Shown in pieces: positions 15,496 to 23,994 of a stretch of 64,000 nt of DNA. Within the stretch, counting starts at the first letter, position 1; the number at the start of each line of letters is the position of its first letter. The DNA is from CALDSL01 sp039810245 (lineage in GTDB: Bacteria; Chloroflexota; Anaerolineae; Anaerolineales; Anaerolineaceae): NCBI GenBank assembly GCA_039810245.1, contig JBDHWQ010000001.1, forward strand, positions 186,001 to 250,000, in the 5' to 3' direction. A model generated the notes under the pieces. That model did not search any database, had not been told where the DNA came from, and worked only from the letters and a program-made list of their open reading frames with translations. The position numbers were made by a program, and so were the translations under genes.

Positions 15496-16362
15496 TTAGC
15501 CGCGGATCATATCGGCGATTTGCTCGGGATGCTGCGCGATTCGCACCCCTGCCGATTGCAGCGCCGCCACCTTCTCTTCGGCTGTGCCCGCGCCGCCTTC
15601 GATGATGGCGCCGGCATGCCCCATGCGCTTGCCGGGGGGCGCCGTCTGGCCGGCGATAAAGGCCACCACCGGTTTGGACATACTTCTGGAAATGAAGTCG
15701 GCTGCTTTTTCTTCATCCGTGCCGCCAATCTCGCCGATCAGCACCACCTGGTCGGTGTGCGGGTCACCCTCAAACATTTCCAGCACATCGATAAAATTCG
15801 TCCCGTTCACCGGGTCGCCGCCGATGCCAACGCAGGTGCTGGCGCCTAGCCCGCGGCTCTTCAGCGCGTACAGCACTTCATAGGTCAGCGTTCCGGAGCG
15901 TGACACCACGCCCACGCTGCCCGGGATGGCAATATTACCGGGGATAATGCCGGCCTTGGCCTCGCCGGGCGTCAGCAGCCCGGGGCAGTTGGGGCCCACC
16001 AGGCGCACGTCTTTCTGGTCCAGGTAGGCGCGCACGCGCATCATATCCTGCACGGCCACGCCTTCGGTGATGCAGATGATCAGCGGGATGCCGGCATCCG
16101 CAGCCTCGTACATGGCATCCGGGGCAAAGCGCGCCGGCACAAAGATCACCGAGCAGTTGGCGGCGGTCATGTCCACCGCGGAGCGCACCGAGTCAAACAC
16201 CGGCACTTTGCCATCCAGCACCCACTCGCCGCCTTTTCCAGGCGTCACGCCGGCGACCACATTCCCGGCATACTGCACCATCTGGCCGGTGTGGAACAGG
16301 CCTTCGCGTCCGGTGACGCCCTGCACCAGGATGCGCGTGTCTTTATTAATGAGAATGCTCAT
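15496..16362 (-). CDS. sucD: Succinyl-CoA synthetase, alpha subunit
   Basis: 288 residues. VQGVTGREGLFHT (CoA-binding Rossmann region), LVGPNCPGLL, GVVSRSGTLTYE and the phosphohistidine loop RMGHAGAIIEGG (His249) are present. With SucC it converts succinyl-CoA to succinate with ATP or GTP formation. Its start overlaps the sucC stop (ATGA, 16359-16362), giving translational coupling of the two subunits. GTP or ATP preference cannot be read safely. Confidence 0.96.
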   Translation of the reverse strand: MSILINKDTRILVQGVTGREGLFHTGQMVQYAGNVVAGVTPGKGGEWVLDGKVPVFDSVRSAVDMTAANCSVIFVPARFAPDAMYEAADAGIPLIICITEGVAVQDMMRVRAYLDQKDVRLVGPNCPGLLTPGEAKAGIIPGNIAIPGSVGVVSRSGTLTYEVLYALKSRGLGASTCVGIGGDPVNGTNFIDVLEMFEGDPHTDQVVLIGEIGGTDEEKAADFISRSMSKPVVAFIAGQTAPPGKRMGHAGAIIEGGAGTAEEKVAALQSAGVRIAQHPEQIADMIRG

Positions 16363-17501
16363 GCCTGCCCTCCCCTGGCCGCCTGAACAGCCTTCTGCGC
16401 CGCTTCGACCAGTGTTTCCGCCGTGCCCATGTTTGCATCCGCCAGGATGCGCCGGCCTTCCTCGGCATTGGTTCCCACAAGCCGCACCACCATGGGTATG
16501 CTGGTCTGCACCTGCTCCATCGCGCTGAGGATGCCGCGCGCCACTTCGTCACAGCGCGTGATGCCGCCAAAGATGTTGATCAGCACCGCGCGCACGTTGG
16601 GGTCCGAGAGGATGATGCGAAATGCCGCGGCAACCTTATCCGCGCCGGCGCCACCGCCGATATCGAGGAAGTTCGCCGGCTCGCCACCGGATAATTTGAT
16701 GATATCCATCGTGGCCATCGCCAGCCCCGCGCCGTTGACCATGCAGCCGATCTCGCCATCCAGCTTGATGTATGACAGGCCGTTCTCACGCGCCTGGATT
16801 TCCGCCGGGGCTTCCACGTCCAGGTCGCGCAGGCTGTCCATCTCCTGGTGGCGGAACATGGCGTTATCATCCACCAGCATTTTGCCGTCCAGCGCCATCA
16901 GGTTGCCTTCCGAGGTGATCACCAGCGGGTTGATTTCTGCCAGGGTGGCATCGGTGTCATTGTAGGCCTGCCACAGGCCCTGCGCGATGGCCTGGAACGG
17001 CCTCCAAAGCTCGCGCGGCAGGTCCATACCGATTGCCAGGTCACGCGACTGGTATTCGCGCAGCCCCAGCAGCGGGTCGATGTGCAGCTTGATGATTTTC
17101 TCAGGCGTTTCACGCGCCACTTCTTCGATTTCCACCCCGCCGGCCGCGGAAGCCATAAACACCGGGCGGCGTGCGGCGCGGTCGTTGGTGATGCCCAGGT
17201 AGATTTCTTTGACGATGTTGACCGCCTGGTCGACCAGCACCTTGCGCACCGGCAGGCCTTTGATCTCCATGGCCAGAATGGCGCGCGCCAGGTCGACGGC
17301 CTCTTCGGGCGTCTTGGCCAGGCGGATGCCCCCGGCCTTGCCGCGCCCACCAACCAACACCTGTGATTTAATAACGACCCTCCCGCCGAGTTCCTGGGCA
17401 ATGCGCCCGGCCTCTTCGGGAGTGGATGCGATTTGTCCCCTGGGAATGGGGACTCCGTACCTTGCGAAAATTTGTTTCGATTGATACTCGTGTAGTTTCA
17501 T
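16359..17501 (-). CDS. sucC: Succinyl-CoA synthetase, beta subunit
   Basis: 380 residues from the ATG at 17501, where the standard MKLHEYQSKQIFARYGVP N-terminus begins; an upstream in-frame ATG adds 31 unrelated residues. The ATP-grasp domain has KSQVLVGGRGKAGG. GEIGCMVNGAGLAMATMD and NIFGGITRCDEVA mark the CoA-ligase domain. It forms the TCA-cycle enzyme with SucD, and the genes overlap by 4 bases. An extended -10 element lies 46 bases upstream. Confidence 0.96.
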   Translation of the reverse strand: MKLHEYQSKQIFARYGVPIPRGQIASTPEEAGRIAQELGGRVVIKSQVLVGGRGKAGGIRLAKTPEEAVDLARAILAMEIKGLPVRKVLVDQAVNIVKEIYLGITNDRAARRPVFMASAAGGVEIEEVARETPEKIIKLHIDPLLGLREYQSRDLAIGMDLPRELWRPFQAIAQGLWQAYNDTDATLAEINPLVITSEGNLMALDGKMLVDDNAMFRHQEMDSLRDLDVEAPAEIQARENGLSYIKLDGEIGCMVNGAGLAMATMDIIKLSGGEPANFLDIGGGAGADKVAAAFRIILSDPNVRAVLINIFGGITRCDEVARGILSAMEQVQTSIPMVVRLVGTNAEEGRRILADANMGTAETLVEAAQKAVQAARGGQA

Positions 17502-17547
17502 TCCATTTCCCCATCCATGGCTGGTGAATGTACCATGCAACGCAATC

Positions 17548-17556
17548 ATTATAGCA
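17548..17556 (-). promoter_or_regulatory. Extended -10 promoter of sucCD
   Basis: The minus strand reads TGCTATAAT, a perfect extended -10 box, 46 bases before the sucC ATG. The -35 region is weak. Confidence 0.55.
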
Positions 17557-17605
17557 TGCCGCCCCAGGATGCTTGACAGGCGTAGAAGGTTCAAAGCAAT
17601 GCTAT

Positions 17606-17645
17606 GGAAAAAACTCCCTCCCTTCCCGAAACGGGAAGGGAGGGC
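17606..17645 (-). terminator. Intrinsic terminator after the SPFH gene
   Basis: A perfect 13-bp stem (17616-17628 with 17632-17644) has a 3-base loop. On the minus strand it is followed by AGTTTTTT. It lies 27 bases beyond the SPFH stop. Confidence 0.88.
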
Positions 17646-17671
17646 TGGGGAGGGTCAGTTTTGTGTTTGCC

Positions 17672-18736
17672 TTAGCCCTTCATGTAATCGTCGAGGGCTT
17701 CCTTGCTGATGCGGTAGGCCGAGCCAATCTTACGCGCCTTGAGCTCACCGGCGGTTATGGCCGCCAGGATATCCTCTTCCGAGACGCGCAGCACGCCGGC
17801 CGCTTCGGCGGGGGTCATCACCGCGGGCGTGCCGCCGCCGGCTGGAGCGCCGCCACCGCCGCCGCCCGAAGGCGCGCCGCCTTGCTGGTTACCGGTCATG
17901 CCGCGCAAGCTGTCGCCGATGACGTTGCCCAGGCCCATGCCGGCGCCGATGCCGGCCGTGAGGCCAGCGCCGCCGCTGGGGTTCTGCGCCGCGTCGCGCA
18001 GCGCATCCGCGGCCTGGAGCTGGGTGTAGGTCTGCATATCCAGCATGCCCATCGCGCGCAGCTCTTCTGCCGACTTATCCGACGGCTTGAGGTTGGCAAT
18101 ATAGAAGGATTTCAGCAACAGACCAAGCGCCGCAAAATCATCCTGCGCTTTCGCGCGCACGCCCGCGCCCAATTCTTCCGTCAGGCCGATCAGCTCAACT
18201 ACGCTGTTCCGCGCGGCGGTCTCGCCCAGCAGGTCCTGCAGCTTGGAGAGCAGCATCGAGCGCAGCCGGTTTTCGATATCGCTGCTGCGGTACATGCCCT
18301 GCGCGCCCACCACCTGGGTGACGAACTGCTGCGCGTCTTTCACCTGGAAGCTGTACGAGCCAAAGCCCTGCATCAGCGCCACGCCCAGGCCCATGCCGGG
18401 GTTGCGCACGATGATCGGCTGCGGTGTGCCCCATTTATGGTCGACAAACTCGCGCATCGAGACGAAATACACTTCCGCGGTGAAGGGTGTGCGATCATTG
18501 AACAGCTTGCCCACCAGGTTGATGAGCAGTGGAATATTGGCCGTGGTGATCGTGTGGCGCCCGGGTCCAAAGACATCCAGCGCCTGGCCGTCTCGGAAAA
18601 ACACGGCACGCTGCGATTCACGCACGATAACCTGAGAGCCCAGCCGCAGATCGGCAATACCGGCTTCGGGGAAGCGGTGGACGATCTCATCCGTCATCTC
18701 GCTGGGATATTCGACAACATCAAAAATTCTAGCCAT
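17672..18736 (-). CDS. SPFH-domain protein with a C-terminal excisionase-type helix-turn-helix
   Basis: 354 residues from the ATG at 18736 (GGGAGAA upstream). Residues 1 to about 215 are an SPFH/band-7 domain of the virion-core-like subgroup (FPEAGIADLRLGSQVIVRESQRAVFF). An alanine-rich helical part with a Gly-rich stretch follows. A Gly/Pro linker (286-304) leads to a 48-residue domain (307-354, MTPAEAAGVLRVSEEDILAA, then KIGSAYRISKEALDDYM) that reads as an excisionase/MerR-like winged helix. Relatives usually end in a zinc ribbon or GYF-like module instead. It follows the helical gene at 18771 by 34 bases and probably forms a cytosolic scaffold with it. DNA binding is inference. Confidence 0.8.
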   Translation of the reverse strand: MARIFDVVEYPSEMTDEIVHRFPEAGIADLRLGSQVIVRESQRAVFFRDGQALDVFGPGRHTITTANIPLLINLVGKLFNDRTPFTAEVYFVSMREFVDHKWGTPQPIIVRNPGMGLGVALMQGFGSYSFQVKDAQQFVTQVVGAQGMYRSSDIENRLRSMLLSKLQDLLGETAARNSVVELIGLTEELGAGVRAKAQDDFAALGLLLKSFYIANLKPSDKSAEELRAMGMLDMQTYTQLQAADALRDAAQNPSGGAGLTAGIGAGMGLGNVIGDSLRGMTGNQQGGAPSGGGGGGAPAGGGTPAVMTPAEAAGVLRVSEEDILAAITAGELKARKIGSAYRISKEALDDYMKG

Positions 18737-18770
18737 CCTGGTTCTCCCTTTGGAAAAGATTGGAACGGGC

Positions 18771-19307
18771 TTACTGGGCCGGGTTCTCGTTAATGCCACC
18801 GATCAGCACTTCGCTGCGCCGGTTGAAAGTTTCTACGGCCTGGTTGGCGACACCACGCAGGTTGCGGATCGCGGCAGGCAGGCCATCGGTACCAACCGAG
18901 GCTTCGACGTTGTCAATCGCGTGGCCAACCTCGTCAGTGGACTGGAGCATCGCCAGGTCGAACTGGTACACCTGGGACAGCTCGTCTTCGCGTACTTTCA
19001 CCGGGTCAAAAAAGCCGGCATAGCCGTAGGCTGCGGTGCGCACGCGGTCGATGAATTGGCGCAGCTTGATGGCCGCCGATTCCATATCGTCCACGTACTC
19101 AATCTGCCCCTGGCTGATGAGGTCACGCTGCACGGTAGAAACCCGCTGCCACAGTTCTTCAAAACGATTGGCCACGGCTTCGCGCAGAATCTTGTCGGAA
19201 TTGCGCCGGTCCTGCCGCTCGAAGTAGCCCTTGAAACCGGGCAGCTTGGATAGCAACTGTTTGAAGACATCGCGGTCGTCCGTTACTCGGTCGAATAAAT
19301 CACTCAT
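18771..19307 (-). CDS. Uncharacterised helical partner of the SPFH protein
   Basis: 178 residues from the ATG at 19307, chosen because GAGGAGGGA precedes it. The protein is predominantly helical and charged (KQLLSKLPGFKGYFERQDRR, then RFEELWQRVSTVQRDLI), with no membrane segment and no cysteine. No domain name was recognised. It lies directly upstream of the SPFH gene and shares a promoter with it, so a role in the same membrane- or scaffold-associated complex is likely but unproven. Confidence 0.75.
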   Translation of the reverse strand: MSDLFDRVTDDRDVFKQLLSKLPGFKGYFERQDRRNSDKILREAVANRFEELWQRVSTVQRDLISQGQIEYVDDMESAAIKLRQFIDRVRTAAYGYAGFFDPVKVREDELSQVYQFDLAMLQSTDEVGHAIDNVEASVGTDGLPAAIRNLRGVANQAVETFNRRSEVLIGGINENPAQ

Positions 19308-19375
19308 TCCGTCCCTCCTCTGGGGAAACAAGTTGAACGCAGGCAAGCAAAACAGGCAGATTCGATGCCTTGATG

Positions 19376-19404
19376 ATTATAGTCTCTATTGTAGACGAAA
19401 ACAA
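19376..19404 (-). promoter_or_regulatory. Promoter of the SPFH pair
   Basis: On the minus strand, TTGTTT (plus 19399-19404), 17 bases, then TATAAT (19376-19381). It lies about 70 bases before the ATG at 19307. It is within the largest intergenic gap (19308-19579), which otherwise holds only the flp promoter. Confidence 0.6.
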
Positions 19405-19497
19405 CCGGGGGATGTTAATCGAACGGAGAGGTCAAATGGTTGGATTCTGGTTGTTTTTTCCCTGGCTTGTTGTAAGGTTGCTGTAATTTTAAAATAC

Positions 19498-19525
19498 TTG
19501 TATTCCTCGAGTGCGTGCATATAAT
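19498..19525 (+). promoter_or_regulatory. Promoter of the Flp pilin genes
   Basis: TTGTAT (19498-19503), a 16-base spacer and TATAAT (19520-19525), 55 bases before the first flp start. Surrounding sequence is AT-rich, unlike the rest of the window. Confidence 0.65.
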
Positions 19526-19564
19526 AAGCAATAGAAATTCAGCAGTAACCATATTTGAGCAGGG

Positions 19565-19573
19565 AGGAGGTGA
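19565..19573 (+). promoter_or_regulatory. Full-consensus Shine-Dalgarno of flp copy 1
   Basis: AGGAGGTGA, a nine-base match to the complement of the usual 16S 3' end, 6 bases before the ATG at 19580. The same element occurs at 19771-19779 before copy 2. Such a long match is rare in this window and indicates high translation of the pilin. Confidence 0.8.
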
Positions 19574-19579
19574 ACACAC

Positions 19580-19726
19580 ATGTTATTCGCTCCGAAAGAA
19601 AAAGGTCAGGGCCTGGTTGAATATGCTTTAATCCTCGTTTTGGTTGCCGTCGTCGTAATCGTCGTCCTTGCCCTCCTCGGCCCCGCTATCCGCAACGTCT
19701 TCCAGACGGTCGTGAACGCGATCTAA
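19580..19726 (+). CDS. flp: Flp/Fap-type pilin, copy 1
   Basis: 48 residues. The class III prepilin site reads KEKG/QGLVEYALI: cleavage after Gly9 leaves mature Gln1 with Glu at +5 and Tyr at +6, as in Flp pilins. A single hydrophobic helix (about 16-34) forms the pilus core, followed by a short polar tail. It is the major subunit of the Tad pilus, processed by a prepilin peptidase not found in this window. Its own consensus Shine-Dalgarno and promoter point to high expression. Confidence 0.93.
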   Translation: MLFAPKEKGQGLVEYALILVLVAVVVIVVLALLGPAIRNVFQTVVNAI

Positions 19727-19784
19727 TCCACTTCAGAAACAAGTGTAGTAAGAAAAATTTTTGCGAAGGAAGGAGGTGAAAAAC

Positions 19785-19931
19785 ATGTTATTCGCTCCGA
19801 AAGAAAAAGGCCAGGGTCTCGTGGAATATGCTTTGATCCTCGTTTTGGTTGCTGTAGTCGTTATCGTCGTCCTCGCCCTGCTCGGCCCCGCCATCCGCAA
19901 CGTATTCCAGACGGTTGTGAACGCGATCTAA
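19785..19931 (+). CDS. flp: Flp/Fap-type pilin, copy 2
   Basis: 48 residues, identical in sequence to copy 1, with the same Gly9 cleavage site and Glu+5. It lies 58 bases downstream with its own AGGAGGTGA ribosome-binding site, and a strong terminator follows. The pair is probably one pilin transcript, separated from the assembly genes by the terminator, which would keep subunit levels far above those of the machinery. Confidence 0.93.
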   Translation: MLFAPKEKGQGLVEYALILVLVAVVVIVVLALLGPAIRNVFQTVVNAI

Positions 19932-19970
19932 TCATCGTCGTGGTCCCTCAATATCGAAATATGATTAGAC

Positions 19971-20003
19971 GAAAAGCCCTGTTTCGGCAGGGCTTTTCTG
20001 TTT
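19971..20003 (+). terminator. Terminator after the Flp pilins
   Basis: A perfect 11-bp stem (19971-19981 with 19988-19998) with a 6-base loop; the right arm ends in TTTTC and is followed by TGTTTGC. It separates flp transcripts from cpaB. Confidence 0.82.
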
Positions 20004-20146
20004 GCAATCCTGTTAGAAGGCGGCCTGAATAACAACTTTGATAAGTCAAAAGCATGGCAACGGGGATTTTCCTCGTTACAATAGTAGCAGCCAATACAAG
20101 ACCGCAAAAGAATAGCATCGCACGCATCAATGATCAGGAGGCAAGC

Positions 20147-21253
20147 ATGGCAGCAGGTGGAAGACGCAGCAGTGGTCTACTCATTATTCTCCTCGCAATC
20201 TTATTAATCGTTGGCCTGGGTGGAGCATATTTCCTGTTCCGCAACCAGCTCGCCCCGCAGCAGCCCACGGCAGAAACCCCGGCGCTGGATTCCCAGCAGC
20301 CGATGACGAACATCGTGATCACCACCCAGTTCGTCGCACGCGGCACCAAGCTGAGCGAAGGCGTACTGACCATGGTGCCCTACCCCGAGAAGGACCTGGT
20401 GCAGGGTACATTCTTTACCGATATCGCCAGCGTGATAGGCAAGCAGGCCAAGTATGACCTGGACGCCCGCCTGCCGCTGACATCCAGCCTCATTGTTGAT
20501 AGCCCGGTGGGCTCGTACGCGGCTTTCCAGATCCCCAAGGGCATGGTCGCCATCTCGATTCCCATCTCGCATCTGACGGCGGTCTCCTTCGCCCCACAGC
20601 CCGGCGATCACGTGAACATCATCGTGGCGCTCAGCCTGGTGGATGTGGACCCCAACTTCCAGAGCATTCTGCCCAATTACACAGCCTCGGTCACGCCGCC
20701 GTTCCCCGGCAGCGACAGCCAGCCCCCCACCCGCTCAGCGCAAATCCAGAGCGGCGGGCCGGCTTCGGTGCAGGGCCGCGTGGAGCTGGATGGTACGCTT
20801 AACGAAGCCCTGTATGTGGTTCCTTCAGAAGCGCAGCGCGCGCGTACCGTCAGCCAAACGCTGGTGCAGAACGCCATCGTGCTGCACATGGGCAACTATC
20901 TGGATGACAAACCTGCCGAGCAGACCCCGGCCGCCGACCTGGTGGAGCCTACGCCAGTGCCGCAGGCCGGCGCTGAAGGTGAAGAGGCCAAACCGGCCGA
21001 ACCGGAAGAGATCACCCTGGTGGTCAGCCCGCAGGATGCCGTGACGCTCAACTACCTGATGCAAGTAGGCGGAAAACTGAATCTGGTGCTGCGCTCAGCC
21101 GGCGACAACGAGAAGATCAATACCGAAGCGGTCACGCTGCAGTTCCTCATGGACCAGTACGCCATCCCCAACCCGGCGAAACTGCCCTACGCAATGCAGA
21201 AAGATGATAACGCCGCCCAGGTGAACCCCTACGTCGACCCCAACCAGCCCTAA
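20147..21253 (+). CDS. cpaB: Flp pilus assembly protein CpaB (RcpC family)
   Basis: 368 residues from the ATG at 20147 (CAGGAGG upstream). One N-terminal membrane helix (11-32) precedes an SAF-like domain (ITTQFVARGTKLSEGVLTMVPYP) and a beta-rich RcpC domain ending in ITLVVSPQDAVTLNYLMQVG. A Pro/Glu-rich linker lies near 280-310. In diderms CpaB works with the secretin; here no secretin gene accompanies it, which fits a monoderm envelope. It is the first gene of the Tad machinery run. Confidence 0.88.
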   Translation: MAAGGRRSSGLLIILLAILLIVGLGGAYFLFRNQLAPQQPTAETPALDSQQPMTNIVITTQFVARGTKLSEGVLTMVPYPEKDLVQGTFFTDIASVIGKQAKYDLDARLPLTSSLIVDSPVGSYAAFQIPKGMVAISIPISHLTAVSFAPQPGDHVNIIVALSLVDVDPNFQSILPNYTASVTPPFPGSDSQPPTRSAQIQSGGPASVQGRVELDGTLNEALYVVPSEAQRARTVSQTLVQNAIVLHMGNYLDDKPAEQTPAADLVEPTPVPQAGAEGEEAKPAEPEEITLVVSPQDAVTLNYLMQVGGKLNLVLRSAGDNEKINTEAVTLQFLMDQYAIPNPAKLPYAMQKDDNAAQVNPYVDPNQP

Positions 21254-21302
21254 ATCGGGTGGTATTCACTGGTAGCAACAAGGTTTCACTGGTGGAGCAG
21301 GT

Positions 21303-22538
21303 ATGGCCGGACAAGATAAAGTTCGTGTTCTCATCGTAGACGACATCGCCGAAACGCGCGACAATATCCGGCGCATGTTGCAGTTCGACAGCATGATTGA
21401 AGTCATCGGCGCTGCTCAATCTGGCCGCGAGGCGATCTCGCTGACCGGCCAGATGAAGCCCGATGTGGTGCTGATGGACATCAATATGCCGGATATGGAC
21501 GGCATTACGGCAACAGAAGCCATCCGGCGCAACTCGCCGCCCACCCAGGTGGTGATCTTATCGGTACAGAGTGATCCCAGCTATATGCGCCGCGCCATGC
21601 TGGCCGGCGCGCGGGATTTTCTGACCAAGCCGCCGATGATTGATGAACTGCTCTCAGCCATCCGCCAGGCCGGCAAAATGGCACAGGACGAGCGCGCCAA
21701 AGCGGCAATGTCCTTCGCCAGCACCGCCGCCCCAGGCAGCCCGGCCGGAATGGCCTATGCCAGCAGCCAGGGCAAGGTGATCGTCGTGTACAGCCCTAAG
21801 GGCGGCGCTGGCTGCACCACCCTGGCCATCAACCTGGCCGTGGCGTTCAAGAGTGAAGAGCCCAAAGTGCTGCTGGTGGATGCCAGCATGCAGTTCGGCG
21901 ATGTGCCGGTCTTCCTCAACGAACAGGTCAAGAATACCGTGTTGGACCTGGCCCCGCGCGTGGACGAGATGGAACCGGAAATTGTGGAGAGCGCACTCAT
22001 CACTCACGCATCCACCGGGGTGCAGGTGCTGGCATCGCCCACCAAGCCGGAAATGTCGAACCAGCTGCGCGCAGAGCCTTTCGGCAAACTGCTGGACTAC
22101 CTGCGCGGCATGTACCCGTACATCATCGTGGATACTTCATCCTACCTGACGGAAGCGGTGCAGGCCGCGCTGGATGCCGCGGATGTGATCGTGCTGGTCA
22201 CCACGCAGGATATCCCTTCCATTAAAAATTCCAACCTGTTCCTCGGCCTGGCGGATGCTTCCGGGATCAAGCGCAGCCGCATTCTGTTCGTGATGAACCG
22301 TTTTGACCGGCGCATTGGCATTTCGCCCGAGCGCGTGGGTGAAAGCCTGCGCCAGCCAGTCGTGCTCACGATACCCTATGAAGAAAAGATCGTGGGGCAG
22401 TCGGTGAACCGCGGCGTACCCTTCGTATTTGACAACAAAGTGCAGCCGGTCAGCAAAGCCATTTTCAGCCTGGTTGAGCAGATCAAGACTCACCTGACCC
22501 AGGAAGAAGCCGCCCCGGAAGCTGCCGGGAAGCGCTAG
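21303..22538 (+). CDS. TadZ/CpaE-like pilus-positioning ATPase with receiver domain
   Basis: 411 residues. Residues 7-125 are a response-regulator receiver with a complete phosphorylation site: Asp13, Asp14, phosphoacceptor Asp59 (VVLMDINMPDMDG) and Lys109 (FLTKPP). Residues 158 to about 390 are a MinD/ParA-like ATPase with deviant Walker A SPKGGAGCTT (Lys166). TadZ/CpaE proteins place the pilus machine at the cell envelope. Many TadZ receivers are degenerate, whereas this one looks able to accept a phosphate. No histidine kinase is in the window. RBS is GGAGCAG. Confidence 0.88.
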   Translation: MAGQDKVRVLIVDDIAETRDNIRRMLQFDSMIEVIGAAQSGREAISLTGQMKPDVVLMDINMPDMDGITATEAIRRNSPPTQVVILSVQSDPSYMRRAMLAGARDFLTKPPMIDELLSAIRQAGKMAQDERAKAAMSFASTAAPGSPAGMAYASSQGKVIVVYSPKGGAGCTTLAINLAVAFKSEEPKVLLVDASMQFGDVPVFLNEQVKNTVLDLAPRVDEMEPEIVESALITHASTGVQVLASPTKPEMSNQLRAEPFGKLLDYLRGMYPYIIVDTSSYLTEAVQAALDAADVIVLVTTQDIPSIKNSNLFLGLADASGIKRSRILFVMNRFDRRIGISPERVGESLRQPVVLTIPYEEKIVGQSVNRGVPFVFDNKVQPVSKAIFSLVEQIKTHLTQEEAAPEAAGKR

Positions 22539-22567
22539 CCCAACGGTAGCGGAGAAGGAGGAACGCA

Positions 22568-23971
22568 ATGTCCATCCTCAAACGCCTGCAAGGGGGTGAT
22601 AGCGGACCCGCCGAGAATACGAACGGCGGGTTAGGCGCATCTACCCCGGGCGCGAACCCCGCAGCCAACGCTCGCCCACCCGGAATGCCCGGTGGACCGA
22701 AGGACAACTACCAGGACCTGAAAACGCGCGTGCAGAACAAGCTGCTCTCAGGGATTGATAATAATATCGATGTCACCCGCACTGCCGAAGTGCGCAAGAC
22801 GATCCTGGGGCTGTTTGAGCAAATCCTGGCCGAAGAAAATATCGTGCTCTCGCGCCCGGAGCGAGCGCGGCTGTTCGAACAGATTGCCGCGGAAATTTTG
22901 GGTTTCGGGCCGATCCAACCGCTGCTGATGGACGACAGCATCACCGAAATCATGGTCAATGGGGCCAAGCATATCTACGTCGAGCGCAAAGGCAAGATCG
23001 TGCGCGTGCCGGTGGCCTTTGAGAGCAACGATCATGTGATGCGCATCATCGAGCGCATTGTGGCGCCGCTGGGCCGCCGCGTGGATGAATCCAGCCCGTA
23101 TGTAGATGCACGTCTGCCCGACGGCTCTCGCGTCAACGTGGTCATCCCGCCAATTGCCCTGGTTGGCCCCACCATCACCATCCGCAAGTTCTCCAAAAAC
23201 CCGATCACCATCGAACAACTGGTCGGATTTGGCTCCCTCACGCCGGAAGCGGTAGCGTTTCTCAAGGCCTGCGTGGAAGCACGGGTCAACATCATCATTT
23301 CCGGCGGTACCGGCTCCGGCAAGACCACCCTGCTCAACGTGATGTCGAGCTTCATCCCCGGCGATGAGCGCATTGTCACCATCGAAAACGCGGCAGAATT
23401 GCAACTGCGCCAGGAGCACGTCGTCACGCTGGAATCGCGCCCGGCCAATATTGAAGGCCGCGGCGAGATTACCATCCGCCAGTTGGTGATCAATGCACTG
23501 CGCATGCGCCCCGACCGCATCATCGTAGGGGAAATCCGCGACGAAGCTGCGCTGGATATGCTGCAAGCCATGAATACCGGCCATGACGGCTCGATGACCA
23601 CTACCCACTCCAACAGCCCGCGCGACACGCTGGCGCGCCTGGAAACAATGGTGATGATGGCCGGCATGGACCTGCCGGTACGCGCCATTCGCGAGCAGGT
23701 ATCCTCCGCCATCGAGCTGGTGATCCACCAGGAACGCATGCGTGATGGCACGCGCAAGGTCGTCAACGTGACCGAAGTCACCGGGATGGAAGGCGAAGTC
23801 ATTACCATGACGGATATCTTCGTCTTTGAGCAAACCGGGTACGATAACAACAAAGTCATTGGGATGCTGCGGCCCACCGGACTGCGCCCCAAATTTATGG
23901 ACAAGATTGAAATGTCCGGCATCCACCTGCCCCCGGCGATCTTTGGGCTGGGTGACCGCAAACGCCACTAA
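22568..23971 (+). CDS. cpaF: Tad pilus secretion ATPase CpaF/TadA
   Basis: 467 residues. After a low-complexity N-terminal 45 residues comes the N-terminal domain, then the secretion-ATPase core with Walker A SGGTGSGKTT (Lys252), an Asp-box/Walker B around DRIIVGEIRDEAALDMLQA, and a His-box GHDGSMTTTHSN. It powers pilus assembly from the cytoplasm as a hexamer. GAGAAGGAGG lies just before the ATG. It follows the TadZ gene by 29 bases. Confidence 0.95.
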   Translation: MSILKRLQGGDSGPAENTNGGLGASTPGANPAANARPPGMPGGPKDNYQDLKTRVQNKLLSGIDNNIDVTRTAEVRKTILGLFEQILAEENIVLSRPERARLFEQIAAEILGFGPIQPLLMDDSITEIMVNGAKHIYVERKGKIVRVPVAFESNDHVMRIIERIVAPLGRRVDESSPYVDARLPDGSRVNVVIPPIALVGPTITIRKFSKNPITIEQLVGFGSLTPEAVAFLKACVEARVNIIISGGTGSGKTTLLNVMSSFIPGDERIVTIENAAELQLRQEHVVTLESRPANIEGRGEITIRQLVINALRMRPDRIIVGEIRDEAALDMLQAMNTGHDGSMTTTHSNSPRDTLARLETMVMMAGMDLPVRAIREQVSSAIELVIHQERMRDGTRKVVNVTEVTGMEGEVITMTDIFVFEQTGYDNNKVIGMLRPTGLRPKFMDKIEMSGIHLPPAIFGLGDRKRH

Positions 23972-23994
23972 CTGTCAACAGGATAAAAACCGCT

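Larger units (their letters stand above)
19566..19931 (+). repeat. Tandem duplication of the flp unit
   Basis: The ribosome-binding site plus coding unit occurs twice, 205 bases apart (19565-19726 and 19770-19931). The two 48-residue proteins are identical while the DNA differs at numerous third codon positions. This indicates an old duplication held identical at protein level, not a recent copy. Confidence 0.85.

Noticed and set aside
22748..23968. Antisense open frame (406 codons) opposite cpaF
   Set aside because: The cpaF frame carries all secretion-ATPase motifs; the antisense product has no motif.
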